Source of the DNA: Actibacterium sp. MT2.3-13A
GTDB taxonomy: Bacteria > Pseudomonadota > Alphaproteobacteria > Rhodobacterales > Rhodobacteraceae
NCBI RefSeq assembly: GCF_018139985.1
Contig: NZ_JAGSOU010000019.1
Location: 1-52,305 of the forward strand
Direction: 5' to 3'
DNA: 52,305 bases
Shown: positions 36,794 through 46,273 of the stretch, in pieces
How positions within the stretch are numbered: position 1 is the first letter of the stretch
How the letters are laid out: each line of letters begins with the position of its first letter
The notes under the pieces: generated by a model
The model's input: only the letters and a program-made list of their open reading frames with translations
What the model was told of the DNA's origin: nothing
Databases searched by the model: none
Made by a program: the position numbers and the translations under genes

Positions 36794-38761
36794 ATGGCTG
36801 TTATCAATGGCACAGGAGCAGGCGACGTCCTGTTCGGCACACGGTATGACGACCGCATTTCAGGAAACGCCGGCAACGACATCATCGCGGGCAGCGACGG
36901 CTATGACCAACTGTTCGGCGGCCTCGGCGCCGATGTCATCGACGGCGGCTCGAACCCCGACCTGATCCTTGGCGGTCCGGGCAATGACGTGCTGTCAGGC
37001 GGCACCGCCGGCGACACGATCTACGGCGACAACCGGGGCAGCAGCAGCGGCGGCAGCACCGCGCCGGTCACCACCTCGAATTCCACCACGATCCCGTCCT
37101 CGGGGCAGGATTTCTCGGTCAGCCTGACCGCACCGGATGCCTCGGGCGCCTCGTCCTACGCGATCAGCGGCTTCGTCAGCACCGGCGCCGTGACCAGCGG
37201 CCAGGTCAATATCGCGCTGGCCGTGGACGTTTCGGGCAGCACCGGCGGCACCTATAGCGGCACCCCGGTGGGCGACGTGAACGGCAACGGCACGGCCAAC
37301 GAGATCATCGACGGCGAGATCGCCGGCGCGCTGGCGCTGCTCAATTCGATCCGCTCCGCCGGCTTCGGCAATGCCAATGTCAACCTGATCACCTTCGACA
37401 GCAGCGTGCAGCAATCGCTGACCATGCGGGCCAACGCCGACGCCAACAGCAACGGCATCCCCGACCTCAACGAGGCGCTGCGCGGCCTGACGGCCCTGGG
37501 CGGCACCGATTTCGAGCCGCCCCTGCAGCAGGCGATCAGCTTCTTCAACAGCCAGACCAACGGGCAGAACTACGTCTTCTTCCTGTCCGACGGCGTGCCC
37601 TTCAGCACCACCAACTACGCCGACGAGGTCAGCACCCTGATCAACCCCTCGGGCATCGACGCCACGATCCGGGCCTTCCCCATCGGCAGCGGCTCCAGCC
37701 CGCAGTCGCTGGACATGCTCGATGACGGCGTGGACAACGATTCGGCGCCGCAGATCACCGACCCCGGCGCACTGAGCGCGGCGATCACCGGCAGCGGCCT
37801 CACCCCCGCCGACGTGCAGGAGGTGCGGATCTTCGTCGACGGCGTGCGGGTCGCCACCATCCCCTCCTCGGCCCTGACCGCGACCCCGTTCGGCCTGCGC
37901 TACGAGGCCACGCTGACCGGGCTGAGCACGGTCAACCCCGAAACCGTCCGGGTCGTCGCCGTGGCCTCGGATGCTGCGCACACGGCCGTGGGTACCAGCC
38001 AGGTGGTCGAGGCGCTCTCCACCGACGGCAATGACGTGCTCTTCGGCGGCGACGGCTCGGACGATCTGTTCGGCGAGGGCGGCAACGACCTGCTGTTCGG
38101 CGGCGAGGCCGACGACCGGCTCGACGGCGGTCTCGGGGCCGACACGATGCACGGCGGCGAAGGCGAGGACGTGCTGCTCGGCGCGGGCGGCGACGACGTG
38201 CTCTGGGGCGGCGTCGGCAACGATCAGGCCTTTGGCGGCGCCGGCAACGACACGCTGGGCGGCGCCGAGCAGGACGACGGGCTGTTCGGCGCGGGCGGCC
38301 GCGACGTGATCTACGGCGGCGACGGCAACGACGCCCTGGGCGGCGGCGACCTCGGCGACACGCTCTATGGCGGCGCCGGCGCCGACGGCCTCTATGGCGG
38401 CGACGGCTGGGACGTTCTCTATGGCGGCGCCGGGGCCGACAACATGTGGGCCGGCACCGGCAACGACATCCTGAACGGCGGCGCCGGCAACGACTCGCTG
38501 GCCGGGGGCGCGAACGCGGACGTCTTCGTCTTCGGCGACGGGTTCGACCGCGACGTGGTGCGCGACTTCACCAACAATGTCGACACGCTGCAGCTGAACG
38601 ACAACCTGTGGAGCGGCACCCTGACCGCCAGCCAGGTGGTCTCCAGCTTCGCCACCGTCTCCGGCGGCAATGCGGTGTTCGACTTCGGCGGCGGCGACGT
38701 GCTGGTGGTGCAGGGCGTCACCAACCTGTCGATCCTGGCCGACGACATCCTGATCTTCTGA
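36794..38761 (+). CDS. Secreted VWA-domain RTX protein
   Basis: This is a 655-residue acidic protein. Residues ~5-80 carry a first set of RTX repeats (GTGAGDVLFG, GNAGNDII, GGPGNDVLSGG). A Ser/Thr linker leads to a von Willebrand factor A domain at ~137-325 with the MIDAS motif ALAVDVSGSTGG, later TDFEPPL and FFLSDGVPF. A second RTX array runs at ~415-580, and the C-terminal targeting region closely matches that of the RTX protease. No N-terminal signal peptide is present, as expected for type I secretion. It is likely a calcium-dependent adhesin. The gene has its own upstream region and is convergent with kpsT. Confidence 0.85.
   Translation: MAVINGTGAGDVLFGTRYDDRISGNAGNDIIAGSDGYDQLFGGLGADVIDGGSNPDLILGGPGNDVLSGGTAGDTIYGDNRGSSSGGSTAPVTTSNSTTIPSSGQDFSVSLTAPDASGASSYAISGFVSTGAVTSGQVNIALAVDVSGSTGGTYSGTPVGDVNGNGTANEIIDGEIAGALALLNSIRSAGFGNANVNLITFDSSVQQSLTMRANADANSNGIPDLNEALRGLTALGGTDFEPPLQQAISFFNSQTNGQNYVFFLSDGVPFSTTNYADEVSTLINPSGIDATIRAFPIGSGSSPQSLDMLDDGVDNDSAPQITDPGALSAAITGSGLTPADVQEVRIFVDGVRVATIPSSALTATPFGLRYEATLTGLSTVNPETVRVVAVASDAAHTAVGTSQVVEALSTDGNDVLFGGDGSDDLFGEGGNDLLFGGEADDRLDGGLGADTMHGGEGEDVLLGAGGDDVLWGGVGNDQAFGGAGNDTLGGAEQDDGLFGAGGRDVIYGGDGNDALGGGDLGDTLYGGAGADGLYGGDGWDVLYGGAGADNMWAGTGNDILNGGAGNDSLAGGANADVFVFGDGFDRDVVRDFTNNVDTLQLNDNLWSGTLTASQVVSSFATVSGGNAVFDFGGGDVLVVQGVTNLSILADDILIF
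38577..38761 (+). repeat. Shared RTX C-terminal module, second copy at 240..425
   Basis: The last ~185 bases are closely similar (by eye about 85% identical) to bases 240-425 of the RTX protease gene, including long identical runs around the QGVTNLSILADD codons. It encodes the probable T1SS targeting region. Duplication or recombination between the two RTX genes is the simplest explanation. Confidence 0.75.
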
Positions 38762-38779
38762 CCCGGATACATAGCCCCC

Positions 38780-38812
38780 GAGGCCCGGCGGAGCCCCACT
38801 CCGCCGGGCCTC
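38780..38812. terminator. Bidirectional hairpin terminator between RTX and kpsT
   Basis: GAGGCCCGGCGGAG (38780-38793) and CTCCGCCGGGCCTC (38799-38812) form a perfect 14-bp stem with a five-base loop between convergent stop codons. There is no clear T-tract, but position and stability argue for termination in both directions. Confidence 0.6.
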
Positions 38813-38818
38813 ATCGCA

Positions 38819-39475
38819 TCAGCGGTTCATCAGTTCCAGATGCAGCTCGATCGCCTCCTCCAGGTCGTCGAAATACTGCAGGTGGCCGTTTTCCAGCACC
38901 ACCCCCGCATCGCAGAACTGCCGGATCTGCGGCATGCTGTGGCTGACCAGGATGGCGCTGGAGGATTTCATCCGCTCGCGGAACACCGCCTCGCTCTTGC
39001 GCTTGAAAAGCGCATCGCCCACCGCCGTCACCTCGTCCACCAGATAGGTGTCGAAATGGATCCCCATCGAGGCCCCGAAGGTCAGGCGCGAGCGCATCCC
39101 CGAGGAATAGTGCCGCACCGGCATGTGGAAATGCTTGCCCAGTTCGGCGAAATCCTCGACGAAGGCGAGCAGGCTGTCGGTATCCACCCCGTAGATGCGG
39201 GCGATGAAGCGCACGTTCTGCGCCCCGGTCAGATCGGCATGGAACGAGCCGCTGAACCCCACCGGCCAGGAGATCGTGCCGTCGCTGACGATGCGCCCGC
39301 TGTCGGGGCGCATGGTGCCGGCGATCATCTGCAGCAGCGTCGACTTGCCCGCGCCATTGCGCCCCAGCAGCGCCAGCGACTTGCCCGTGGGCAGGGTCGC
39401 GTTGAGGTCGTCGATCACGACCTTGCGGCTGCCCCGCACCCAGAACCCCTTGCTGAGGTTCTCAAACCGGATCAT
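38819..39475 (-). CDS. kpsT: Capsule polysaccharide ABC exporter ATPase (KpsT-like)
   Basis: This is a 218-residue ABC ATPase. Walker A is GRNGAGKST (38-46), the signature motif is YSSGMRSRLTFG, Walker B runs through FDTYLVDEV, and the H-loop is in VSHSMPQIRQF. Length and sequence fit KpsT/BexA/CtrD, the motor of group 2 capsule exporters at the inner membrane. The ATG at 39475 lies 14 bases after the kpsE-like stop, so the two are co-transcribed. The open frame continues to 40693, but that upstream part is a shadow of kpsE. Confidence 0.93.
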   Translation of the reverse strand: MIRFENLSKGFWVRGSRKVVIDDLNATLPTGKSLALLGRNGAGKSTLLQMIAGTMRPDSGRIVSDGTISWPVGFSGSFHADLTGAQNVRFIARIYGVDTDSLLAFVEDFAELGKHFHMPVRHYSSGMRSRLTFGASMGIHFDTYLVDEVTAVGDALFKRKSEAVFRERMKSSSAILVSHSMPQIRQFCDAGVVLENGHLQYFDDLEEAIELHLELMNR

Positions 39476-39489
39476 CGCACGCCCCCGCC

Positions 39490-40806
39490 CTATCCTCGGT
39501 CGCGGATGCTGTAATAGACCAGCACCAGGATGCCCCAGACCATGACCAGGAACAGTGCCGCCAGGCCGAACATGACCAGCCGCTGCGGATATTCCGAGCT
39601 CTGCGCCAGGGTCGGCCGGATATAGGTGGCCAGGTAGCGGCTCTGGCGCGAGGCCTTCTCGCGCGCGATATCCAGCGCCGCCAGCGCCGCGCGATAGGCT
39701 TCCTCGGCATATTCGCGGTCCACGATCAGCCCCTCGTATTCCGAGATCAGCGTCGGGTAATCGGCGCCGATCCCGGCCACCTCGCCCCGGGCGAAGGCCT
39801 GCCGCTCGACCGCAAGGCGCTCGCGGATCACGTCGATGCGGCGCTGCGCCTGGGTGACGCGCGGATCGCCCGGGTTGGAGCTGCCGGTCAGCAGGTCGAA
39901 CTCGACCAGCGCCTCGGCCAGCTGCTGCTGGAGATTGTTGATCACCCCCATCTGGCCCTGGATGTCGGCCTCGGGATCGACGATCTGGGTCCGGGTGCGG
40001 AACTCGGTCAGGGCCTGGCGGGCCGTCTTCAGCCGCGACACCGCCTCGGCGAGATCGGCCCGGGCATAGCGGATCAGGTCGTCGCGGGCGGCGGCGTTGA
40101 TCTCGTTGATCATGTTCTGGCTCTCGGCCACGATCTCCTGCGCCACGCGCCGCGCCACCTCCGGCGAGAAGCCGCGCACCCGCACATCGACCAGCCCCGA
40201 CCCCTCGTCGTAGGAGACCCGCACCAGGCGGCGCCAGTACCACAGCAGATCCTCGATGCTGGCCGAGGGCCAGAGCGCGAACAGCGGATCCTCGGGCCAT
40301 TTTTCGGAATAGAGCGCGACCAGGTCCAGCCGGTCGTCGATCGCCTCGACGATCTCCTGGCTCTGGATGAACTCGTAGAGGATGCTGGAATCCGACGAGC
40401 CGCCGCCGCCCGCGAACTGGGCCAGCCCGCCCAGCAGCTCGGTCGCGCTCCCCCCCTCCTCCTGGCGCACGGTGAAGCCGGTGCGCGAGACATACTGGTC
40501 GCTGCTGACCCCCCAGAGATAGATCGCGGCCGCCGCCAGCGGCGCCAGCACCAGCACCAGGAAGCTGAACATAATTCCCCAGTGCCGCCGCTTCATGCTG
40601 GCCGGCTGGGCCAGCGGCTTGATCTCGATCACCGAGGCCGGCGGCGAATCCGGTTTCTGAGCTTGCGGGGCCTTCCCCTGCTGAGGGGTCCACTGCCCCT
40701 CATTCTTCCTGGTCTGCCCTTGCCCGGACTGGGCCTTGCCCCCGCCCGCCTGCGGCGCAGCGTTGCCCCCGGGCTTCTTCGGTGCAATATTTTCTTTTGA
40801 GGTCAA
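39490..40806 (-). CDS. kpsE: Capsule export inner-membrane/periplasmic protein (KpsE/BexC/CtrB-like)
   Basis: This is a 438-residue polysaccharide co-polymerase-type protein. A Pro/Gln/Gly-rich cytoplasmic tail (~70 residues) precedes a transmembrane helix (GIMFSFLVLVLAPLAAAAIY, ~77-96). A periplasmic domain with long coiled coils (~200-370) follows, then a second helix near the C-terminus (LVMFGLAALFLVMVWGILVL). It bridges KpsM/T to the outer-membrane channel. It is divergent from kpsM, with kpsT immediately downstream. KpsD, the outer-membrane partner, is absent from the window. Confidence 0.9.
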   Translation of the reverse strand: MTSKENIAPKKPGGNAAPQAGGGKAQSGQGQTRKNEGQWTPQQGKAPQAQKPDSPPASVIEIKPLAQPASMKRRHWGIMFSFLVLVLAPLAAAAIYLWGVSSDQYVSRTGFTVRQEEGGSATELLGGLAQFAGGGGSSDSSILYEFIQSQEIVEAIDDRLDLVALYSEKWPEDPLFALWPSASIEDLLWYWRRLVRVSYDEGSGLVDVRVRGFSPEVARRVAQEIVAESQNMINEINAAARDDLIRYARADLAEAVSRLKTARQALTEFRTRTQIVDPEADIQGQMGVINNLQQQLAEALVEFDLLTGSSNPGDPRVTQAQRRIDVIRERLAVERQAFARGEVAGIGADYPTLISEYEGLIVDREYAEEAYRAALAALDIAREKASRQSRYLATYIRPTLAQSSEYPQRLVMFGLAALFLVMVWGILVLVYYSIRDRG

Positions 40807-40893
40807 AAGCTTGCCTTCCCATTAAGGGATTTGAACTCCTTGACTTTTATCTACATACTTCACCGGCAAAACACCAGCCCGTTCGAGGTCTCC

Positions 40894-41709
40894 TTGCCCA
40901 GCTCTCCGCCCCCTGCCCCCGCGCGCCCGGCGCTCCGGCCGAACCGCCACTATGCGCCGCTGCGCACGATAGCGGCCCTGATGCTGCGCGAGATGTCCAC
41001 CCGCTACGGGCGGACGCCGGGCGGCTATATCTGGGCGGTGCTCGAACCGCTGGCCGCGATTGTGATCCTGGCCATCGGGTTTTCGCTGCTGCTGCGCACC
41101 CCCTCGCTCGGGACCAGCTTCATCCTGTTCTACGCCTCGGGCTATCTGCCCTTCAATCTCTACCATAACATTTCCCTGATGGTCTCCGGGTCCCTGAAAT
41201 TCTCCAAGCCGCTTCTGGCCTACCCTTCGGTGACCTGGATCGACGCGATCCTGGCGCGGTTCCTGCTGAACCTGCTGACCGCCTCGATGGTGGCCTATAT
41301 CCTGCTGACCGCGATCCTGCTCCTCACCGACACCCGCACCGTCCTGGACGTGCGCCCGATGATCGAGGCCATGGCCCTGGCCGCCCTCCTGGGGCTGGGG
41401 ATCGGCACCATGAACTGCGTCCTGTCCGGGCTCTATCCGACCTGGATCATGGTCTGGTCGATCGCCACCCGGCCGCTCTTCCTGATGTCGGGCGTGATCT
41501 ATATCTACGAGGATCTGCCGCAGATGGCGCAGGACATCCTGTGGTACAACCCGCTGCTGCACATCACCGGGCTGATGCGCACCGGGCTCTACCCGATGTA
41601 CAACCCCGAATATGTCTCGGTGCCCTTCGTCGTCTACACCGCCCTGATCCTGCTGACGCTGGGGCTGATCCTGCTGCGCCGCTACTACCGCGAGATCCTC
41701 AACGCCTGA
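40894..41709 (+). CDS. kpsM: Capsule polysaccharide ABC exporter permease (KpsM-like)
   Basis: This is a 271-residue ABC-2 permease with six hydrophobic segments. The amphipathic start LRTIAALMLREMSTRYGRTPGGYIW is the KpsM/BexB/CtrC hallmark. No ATG fits. TTG at 40894 has GAGG five bases upstream and gives the usual family length; TTG at 40831 or 40840 would add 18-21 residues. It pairs with the KpsT-like ATPase to move the lipid-linked polysaccharide across the inner membrane. Its last 11 bases overlap the convergent GlfT-like gene. Confidence 0.88.
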   Translation: MPSSPPPAPARPALRPNRHYAPLRTIAALMLREMSTRYGRTPGGYIWAVLEPLAAIVILAIGFSLLLRTPSLGTSFILFYASGYLPFNLYHNISLMVSGSLKFSKPLLAYPSVTWIDAILARFLLNLLTASMVAYILLTAILLLTDTRTVLDVRPMIEAMALAALLGLGIGTMNCVLSGLYPTWIMVWSIATRPLFLMSGVIYIYEDLPQMAQDILWYNPLLHITGLMRTGLYPMYNPEYVSVPFVVYTALILLTLGLILLRRYYREILNA

Positions 41710-42694
41710 GCCCCTGCCCTGCCGCCGCCAGCACCCGCTCATGCGGCATGTCGGTGCGGCGGCGCAGCCCGTGCCAGACCGCCAGCCCCAGGAGCCGCAG
41801 GAAGGGGCGCAGCTCGCCGCGGTGGTGGCGCGCCTTCAGCAGCCATTTCGGCAGCACCACCAGCAGCAGGGGCCAGAACATCCAGCCCGCCGCCATGCGG
41901 TAGAGGAACAGCAGGTTGCGGTGGTAGTAATAGATCTTCCACAGCGGCCGGAACCGGCGGTCCCCCTCGAAGGTCGAACAGTCATGCTCGAACCGCACCT
42001 GCGGCAGGAACCCGATCCGCCCGCCCGCCTGGCTCAGCGCCAGGGTATAGAGTCCGTCCTCGCCATAGACGAAGAGCCGCCCGTCGGGGTAGCCCACCCG
42101 CGCGACCGCGCCGCGCGACACGAACAGCCCCACGAAGGAGGAGATATCGACCTGCCGCGCCGCGCCCTCATAGGCTGCGGGGGTGATGTGGAACCCGTCG
42201 CGCCCGCCGGCCTGCCCCAGCGTGCGCAGGAAGACGCGGGCGTGCCAGAACGGGTTGCGCGACGGGCGGTTCATGTCGCAGATCCGCCCGTCGGGGTAAT
42301 AGACCGCCGCGGCCACCGCGTCCCAGCCGGCGAGGTCCTGCGCGTGGAATGCCGCCAGCGCGCCCGGCTCGGGGCGGCCGTCGTCGTCCATGACCACGAT
42401 CCAGTCGGGGTCCATCTCCCCGACCACCAGGCGCATCCCGGCCTCGAACCCGCCCGCGCCGCCGAGATTGGTTTCGCTGCGCAACACCCGCAGCCGCGGG
42501 TCGTCCTGGCGCGCCAGCCATTCGGTCGTGCCGTCGGTGCAGGCGTTGTCGACGATCAGCACCGCCTCCAGCGCCTCGCGCGGGGTCTCCAGCAGCCGCG
42601 CCAGCGTCTTTTGCAGCATCGCCAGCCGGTTGTAGGTGACCACCACCGCCACCAGCCGCCCGGCGCCGCCGCCCTGTTCCCTGCCTGCCGTCAT
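41699..42694 (-). CDS. Family 2 glycosyltransferase, galactofuranosyltransferase-like
   Basis: This is a 331-residue GT2 enzyme. VAVVVTYNRLAMLQKTLARL, LIVDNACTDGT, ETNLGGAGGFEAGMR and the metal site IVVMDDDGRPEPGAL match the GlfT1-type subgroup; DISSFVGLFVSRGAV and FVYGEDGLYTL follow as expected. A C-terminal hydrophobic segment (WMFWPLLLVVLPKWLL) may anchor it to the inner membrane. ATG 42694 is preferred over a GTG at 42760 without ribosome site. With glf on the same plasmid, transfer of galactofuranose is likely, though rhamnosyltransferase activity is possible in this subgroup. Confidence 0.82.
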   Translation of the reverse strand: MTAGREQGGGAGRLVAVVVTYNRLAMLQKTLARLLETPREALEAVLIVDNACTDGTTEWLARQDDPRLRVLRSETNLGGAGGFEAGMRLVVGEMDPDWIVVMDDDGRPEPGALAAFHAQDLAGWDAVAAAVYYPDGRICDMNRPSRNPFWHARVFLRTLGQAGGRDGFHITPAAYEGAARQVDISSFVGLFVSRGAVARVGYPDGRLFVYGEDGLYTLALSQAGGRIGFLPQVRFEHDCSTFEGDRRFRPLWKIYYYHRNLLFLYRMAAGWMFWPLLLVVLPKWLLKARHHRGELRPFLRLLGLAVWHGLRRRTDMPHERVLAAAGQGLRR

Positions 42695-42861
42695 CGCGCT
42701 GCCCCGCCGCCTGCCCGCCGGCCCGCCGGATGGCAGCCGGATCGCGGCGACAGAGGTCACAAATCGCGCCCGGTGTCAAACCGCCGCCCGGCCCTGCGCG
42801 AGTGACAGGAAGGCGCCCGGTTGCTAAGCAGAAGGAAACGGGCACAGCAGGAGCGGGCGGG

Positions 42862-43431
42862 GTGAAACTCGAAGACACAGCCATCGCGGGCGTGAAGATC
42901 CTCACCCCCGCGCGGTTTTCGGACGAGCGCGGGTTCTTCTCCGAAAGCTGGAACCGCGCGCGGCTGGCCGCGGCCGGGATCGGCATCGACTTCGTGCAGG
43001 ACAACCATTCGCTGTCGCGCCGCAAGGGCACGGTGCGCGGGCTGCATTTCCAGGCCCCGCCGCATGCCCAGGCCAAGCTGGTGCGCTGCGGGCGCGGCGC
43101 GCTTCGCGACGTGGCGGTGGACATCCGGCGCGGCTCGCCCACGTACGGGCGGTGGGTGGCGGCTGAGCTGAGCGCCGAGAACGGCCGCCAGATGCTGATC
43201 CCCGAGGGCTGCGCGCATGGCTTCGTCACGCTGAGCGACGACACCGAGATCATTTACAAATGCAGTGACTATTACGCCCCGGAATGCGACCGGGCGCTGC
43301 AATTCGACGACCCAGAGATCGGCATCGACTGGGGCGTGACCCGGGACGAGGCGCTGCTGTCGGACAAGGACGCCGCGGCCCCTGCCCTGCGCGATCTCGG
43401 CAGCCCCTTCACCTGGGAGGGCGCGGCATGA
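42862..43431 (+). CDS. rmlC: dTDP-4-dehydrorhamnose 3,5-epimerase
   Basis: This is a 189-residue cupin enzyme of family length. [40 protein letters not shown] (catalytic His), [21 protein letters not shown] and [14 protein letters not shown] are diagnostic. The start is GTG at 42862, with AGGAG nine bases upstream; the frame to 42730 upstream has no start with a ribosome site. It is the first gene of rmlCBDA, with its stop overlapping the rmlB start. GTGACA at 42802 could be a -35 element. Confidence 0.95.
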   Translation: MKLEDTAIAGVKILTPARFSDERGFFSESWNRARLAAAGIGIDFVQDNHSLSRRKGTVRGLHFQAPPHAQAKLVRCGRGALRDVAVDIRRGSPTYGRWVAAELSAENGRQMLIPEGCAHGFVTLSDDTEIIYKCSDYYAPECDRALQFDDPEIGIDWGVTRDEALLSDKDAAAPALRDLGSPFTWEGAA

Positions 43432-44465
43432 AGCTGCTGGTCACCGGCGGGGCGGGATTCATCGGCTCGGCGGTGGTGCGGCTGGCCGTCGCCCGGGGGC
43501 ATCAGGTGGTGAACCTCGACGCGCTGACCTATGCCGCCTGCCTCGACAACGTGGCCAGCGTTTCGGACAGCCCCCTTTACGCCTTCGAAAAGGCCGATAT
43601 CCGCGATCCGGCGGCGTTAGAGACTGTTTTCGCCCGCCACCGCCCCGACGCGGTGCTGCATCTGGCGGCCGAAAGCCATGTCGACCGCTCCATCGACGCG
43701 CCCGGCGCCTTCATCGAGACCAACGTGACCGGCACCTACAACCTGCTGCAGGCCGCCCGCGCCCACTGGCTGCGCGAAGGCCGGCCCGAGGGGTTCCGCT
43801 TCCACCATGTCTCCACCGACGAGGTCTATGGCGCGCTCGGCCCCACGGGCCAGTTCACCGAAGAGACGCCCTACGCCCCGAACAGTCCCTATTCCGCATC
43901 GAAAGCAGCCTCCGACCACCTGGTGCGGGCCTGGCACGCGACCTACGGGCTGCCGGTTCTGGTCACCAACTGCTCCAACAATTACGGCCCCTACCAGTTC
44001 CCCGAAAAGCTGATCCCGGTGGTGATCCTGAACGCGCTGGCAGGCCGGCCGATCCCGGTCTACGGCCGCGGCGAAAACGTGCGCGACTGGCTCTATGTCG
44101 AGGATCACGCCGAGGCGCTGCTGCATGTTCTGGCGCGCGGCGCGGTCGGGCGCAGCTACAATATCGGCGGCGAGAACGAGGTCCGCAACATCGACCTGGT
44201 GCGGACGATCTGTGCCCTGCTCGACGAGATGCGGCCGGCGGATCGTCCCTATTCCAGCCTGATCGCCCATGTCGAGGACCGGCCCGGCCATGACGCGCGC
44301 TATGCGATCGCCCCCGCGCGCATCCGCGACGAACTGGGCTGGCGCCCCTCGGTCACGCTGCGCGAGGGGCTGGAACGCACGCTGCGCTGGTATCTCGACA
44401 ACGAGGGCTGGTGGCGCGCCCTGCAGGCCCGCGAAGGCCTGGGCGAAAGGCTGGGCCGGGCATGA
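43428..44465 (+). CDS. rmlB: dTDP-glucose 4,6-dehydratase
   Basis: This is a 345-residue enzyme. [19 protein letters not shown] binds [32 protein letters not shown] (catalytic Thr/Asp/Glu) and [17 protein letters not shown] (Tyr, Lys) are diagnostic, as is [14 protein letters not shown]. It makes dTDP-4-keto-6-deoxyglucose for RmlC. ATG overlaps the rmlC stop (ATGA), and its own stop overlaps rmlD in the same way. Confidence 0.97.
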   Translation: MKLLVTGGAGFIGSAVVRLAVARGHQVVNLDALTYAACLDNVASVSDSPLYAFEKADIRDPAALETVFARHRPDAVLHLAAESHVDRSIDAPGAFIETNVTGTYNLLQAARAHWLREGRPEGFRFHHVSTDEVYGALGPTGQFTEETPYAPNSPYSASKAASDHLVRAWHATYGLPVLVTNCSNNYGPYQFPEKLIPVVILNALAGRPIPVYGRGENVRDWLYVEDHAEALLHVLARGAVGRSYNIGGENEVRNIDLVRTICALLDEMRPADRPYSSLIAHVEDRPGHDARYAIAPARIRDELGWRPSVTLREGLERTLRWYLDNEGWWRALQAREGLGERLGRA

Positions 44466-45313
44466 GGATCCTCGTCTTCGGCACGACCGGCCAGGTGGCC
44501 ACCGAGCTGCGCCGCCAGGGCGGCGAGGCGGTCGTCGCACTCGGCCGTGACCGCGCCGACCTGACCGACCCCGAGGCCTGCGCCGCGATCGTCGCGCGGA
44601 CCGATGCCGAGGCGGTGATCAACGCCGCGGCCTATACGGCGGTGGACCGCGCCGAGGAGGAGGAGGCGCTGGCGACCCGCATCAACGGCGCCGCGCCCGC
44701 CGCCATGGCCCGCGCCGCCGCCGAGCGCGGCGTGCCCTTCCTGCATGTCTCCACCGATTACGTCTTTGCCGGGCAGGGCGCCACGCCGCACCGGCCCGAC
44801 GCGCCCCCGGCCCCGCTCAACGCCTATGGCCGGTCGAAACTGGCGGGCGAGGCGGGCATCCGCGCCGCGGGCGGGCGGCATGTCATCCTGCGCAGCTCCT
44901 GGGTGTTCTCGGCGCATGGCGCGAATTTCGTGAAGACCATGCTGCGCCTGGCCGAAAGCCGCGACCGGCTGGACGTGGTGGCCGACCAGATCGGCGGCCC
45001 GACGCCCGCCGACGCCATCGCCGCGGCGCTGCTGTCCATGGCCCGCGCGCTGCGCGAGGGGCAGGGGGGCGGCACCTATCACCTGGCCGGCGCGCCCGCC
45101 ACCAGCTGGGCCGGTTTCGCGCGCGAAACATTCGCCCGGGCCGGACGCGCGGTCGCGGTCCGCGACATCGCCAGCGCCGATTACCCCACGCCGGCGCAAC
45201 GGCCGCTGAATTCCCGGCTCGATTGCGCCACGCTGGCGACAGATTTCGGCATTACCCAGCCGGACTGGCGGGCCGGGCTGGACCGGGTTCTGAGGGAATT
45301 GGAAAGGGCGTGA
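44462..45313 (+). CDS. rmlD: dTDP-4-dehydrorhamnose reductase
   Basis: This is a 283-residue reductase. [18 protein letters not shown] binds [33 protein letters not shown] and [11 protein letters not shown] (Tyr, Lys) are diagnostic. It produces dTDP-L-rhamnose. The start overlaps the rmlB stop. A copy of the putative partition palindrome lies inside the coding sequence at 45114-45131, encoding the stretch around FARETFAR. Confidence 0.96.
   Translation: MRILVFGTTGQVATELRRQGGEAVVALGRDRADLTDPEACAAIVARTDAEAVINAAAYTAVDRAEEEEALATRINGAAPAAMARAAAERGVPFLHVSTDYVFAGQGATPHRPDAPPAPLNAYGRSKLAGEAGIRAAGGRHVILRSSWVFSAHGANFVKTMLRLAESRDRLDVVADQIGGPTPADAIAAALLSMARALREGQGGGTYHLAGAPATSWAGFARETFARAGRAVAVRDIASADYPTPAQRPLNSRLDCATLATDFGITQPDWRAGLDRVLRELERA
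45114..45131. promoter_or_regulatory. Putative parS-like palindrome inside rmlD
   Basis: GTTTCGCGCGCGAAAC (45114-45129), followed by AT, is the same 16-bp palindrome as at 46214-46229 and 47476-47491. The left flank here is CG instead of AT, so the extended 20-bp symmetry is lost on one side, perhaps because of coding constraint. Confidence 0.6.
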
Positions 45314-45314
45314 G

Positions 45315-46196
45315 ATGACGAAGCGCAAGGGCATCATCCTGGCAGGCGGCGCGGGCACGCGGCTTTTCCCGATCACGATGGGCCTCTCCAAGCAGCTGCT
45401 GCCGGTCTATGACAAGCCGATGATCTATTATCCGCTGTCGGTGCTCATGCTGACCGGCATCCGCGAGATCGCGATCATCACCACGCCGCAGGATCAGGAC
45501 CAGTTCCGCCGCCTGCTGGGCGAGGGGGGGCAATGGGGCCTGTCCTTCACCTATATCGCGCAGCCCAGCCCCGACGGGCTGGCGCAGGCCTATCTGCTGG
45601 CCGAGGAATTTCTGAACGGCGCGCCCTCGGCGATGGTGCTGGGCGACAACATCTTCTTCGGCCACGATCTGCCGCGCCGGCTGGCCGAGGCCGACGCGCA
45701 GCCGCGGGGCGGCACCGTTTTCGGCTACCGCGTGGCCGACCCGGAGCGCTACGGCGTGGTCGATTTCGGCCCTGACGGCACCCCCCGCGCCATCGTCGAG
45801 AAACCCGAGGTGGCGCCCTCCCCCTATGCCGTGACCGGGCTCTATTTCCTCGACGGCACGGCGCCCGAGCGCGCCCGCGGCGTGCGCCCCTCGGCCCGCG
45901 GCGAGCTGGAGATCACCACCCTGCTGGAGATGTATCTCGCCGAGGGGCTGCTGAGCGTGCAGCAGATGGGGCGGGGCTATGCCTGGCTCGACACCGGCAC
46001 CCATGGCAGCCTTCTCGACGCCGGCAATTTCGTCCGCACCCTGTCGGAGCGCCAGGGCCAGCAGGTCGGAAGCCCCGAGGAGATCGCCTTCGCCAAGGGC
46101 TGGATCACCCCCGAAGAGCTGGCCGAACGCGCGCGGATGTTCGCCAAGAACAGCTACGGCGCCTATCTGGAACGGCTGCTGCAGGGCAAGCACTGA
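45315..46196 (+). CDS. rmlA: Glucose-1-phosphate thymidylyltransferase
   Basis: This is a 293-residue enzyme, the usual family length. GIILAGGAGTRLFPITMGLS is the nucleotide-binding signature, followed by SKQLLPVYDKPMIYYPLSVL, LGDNIFFGHDL and AWLDTGTHGSLLDAGNFV. It commits glucose-1-phosphate to dTDP-glucose, and end-product inhibition by dTDP-rhamnose is known in the family. The ATG is one base after the rmlD stop. It is the last gene of the operon, followed by a strong terminator. Confidence 0.97.
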   Translation: MTKRKGIILAGGAGTRLFPITMGLSKQLLPVYDKPMIYYPLSVLMLTGIREIAIITTPQDQDQFRRLLGEGGQWGLSFTYIAQPSPDGLAQAYLLAEEFLNGAPSAMVLGDNIFFGHDLPRRLAEADAQPRGGTVFGYRVADPERYGVVDFGPDGTPRAIVEKPEVAPSPYAVTGLYFLDGTAPERARGVRPSARGELEITTLLEMYLAEGLLSVQQMGRGYAWLDTGTHGSLLDAGNFVRTLSERQGQQVGSPEEIAFAKGWITPEELAERARMFAKNSYGAYLERLLQGKH

Positions 46197-46211
46197 GCCC
46201 GCCCCGGCCGG

Positions 46212-46231
46212 ATGTTTCGCGCGCGAAACAT
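46212..46231. promoter_or_regulatory. Putative parS palindrome between rmlA and parB
   Basis: ATGTTTCGCGCGCGAAACAT is a perfect 20-bp palindrome, repeated identically at 47474-47493. Position around parB and repetition are typical of ParB-binding centromere sites on Rhodobacterales plasmids. Confidence 0.75.
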
Positions 46232-46273
46232 TTCCGAAATCCCATCCCTCGCGTTTTGCATGTTCCATGCAAA

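Noticed and set aside
39476-40693. Upstream extension of the kpsT frame to 40693
   Set aside because: It overlaps the kpsE-like gene in another frame and lacks any domain; kpsT has a proper ATG at 39475 starting the ABC fold.
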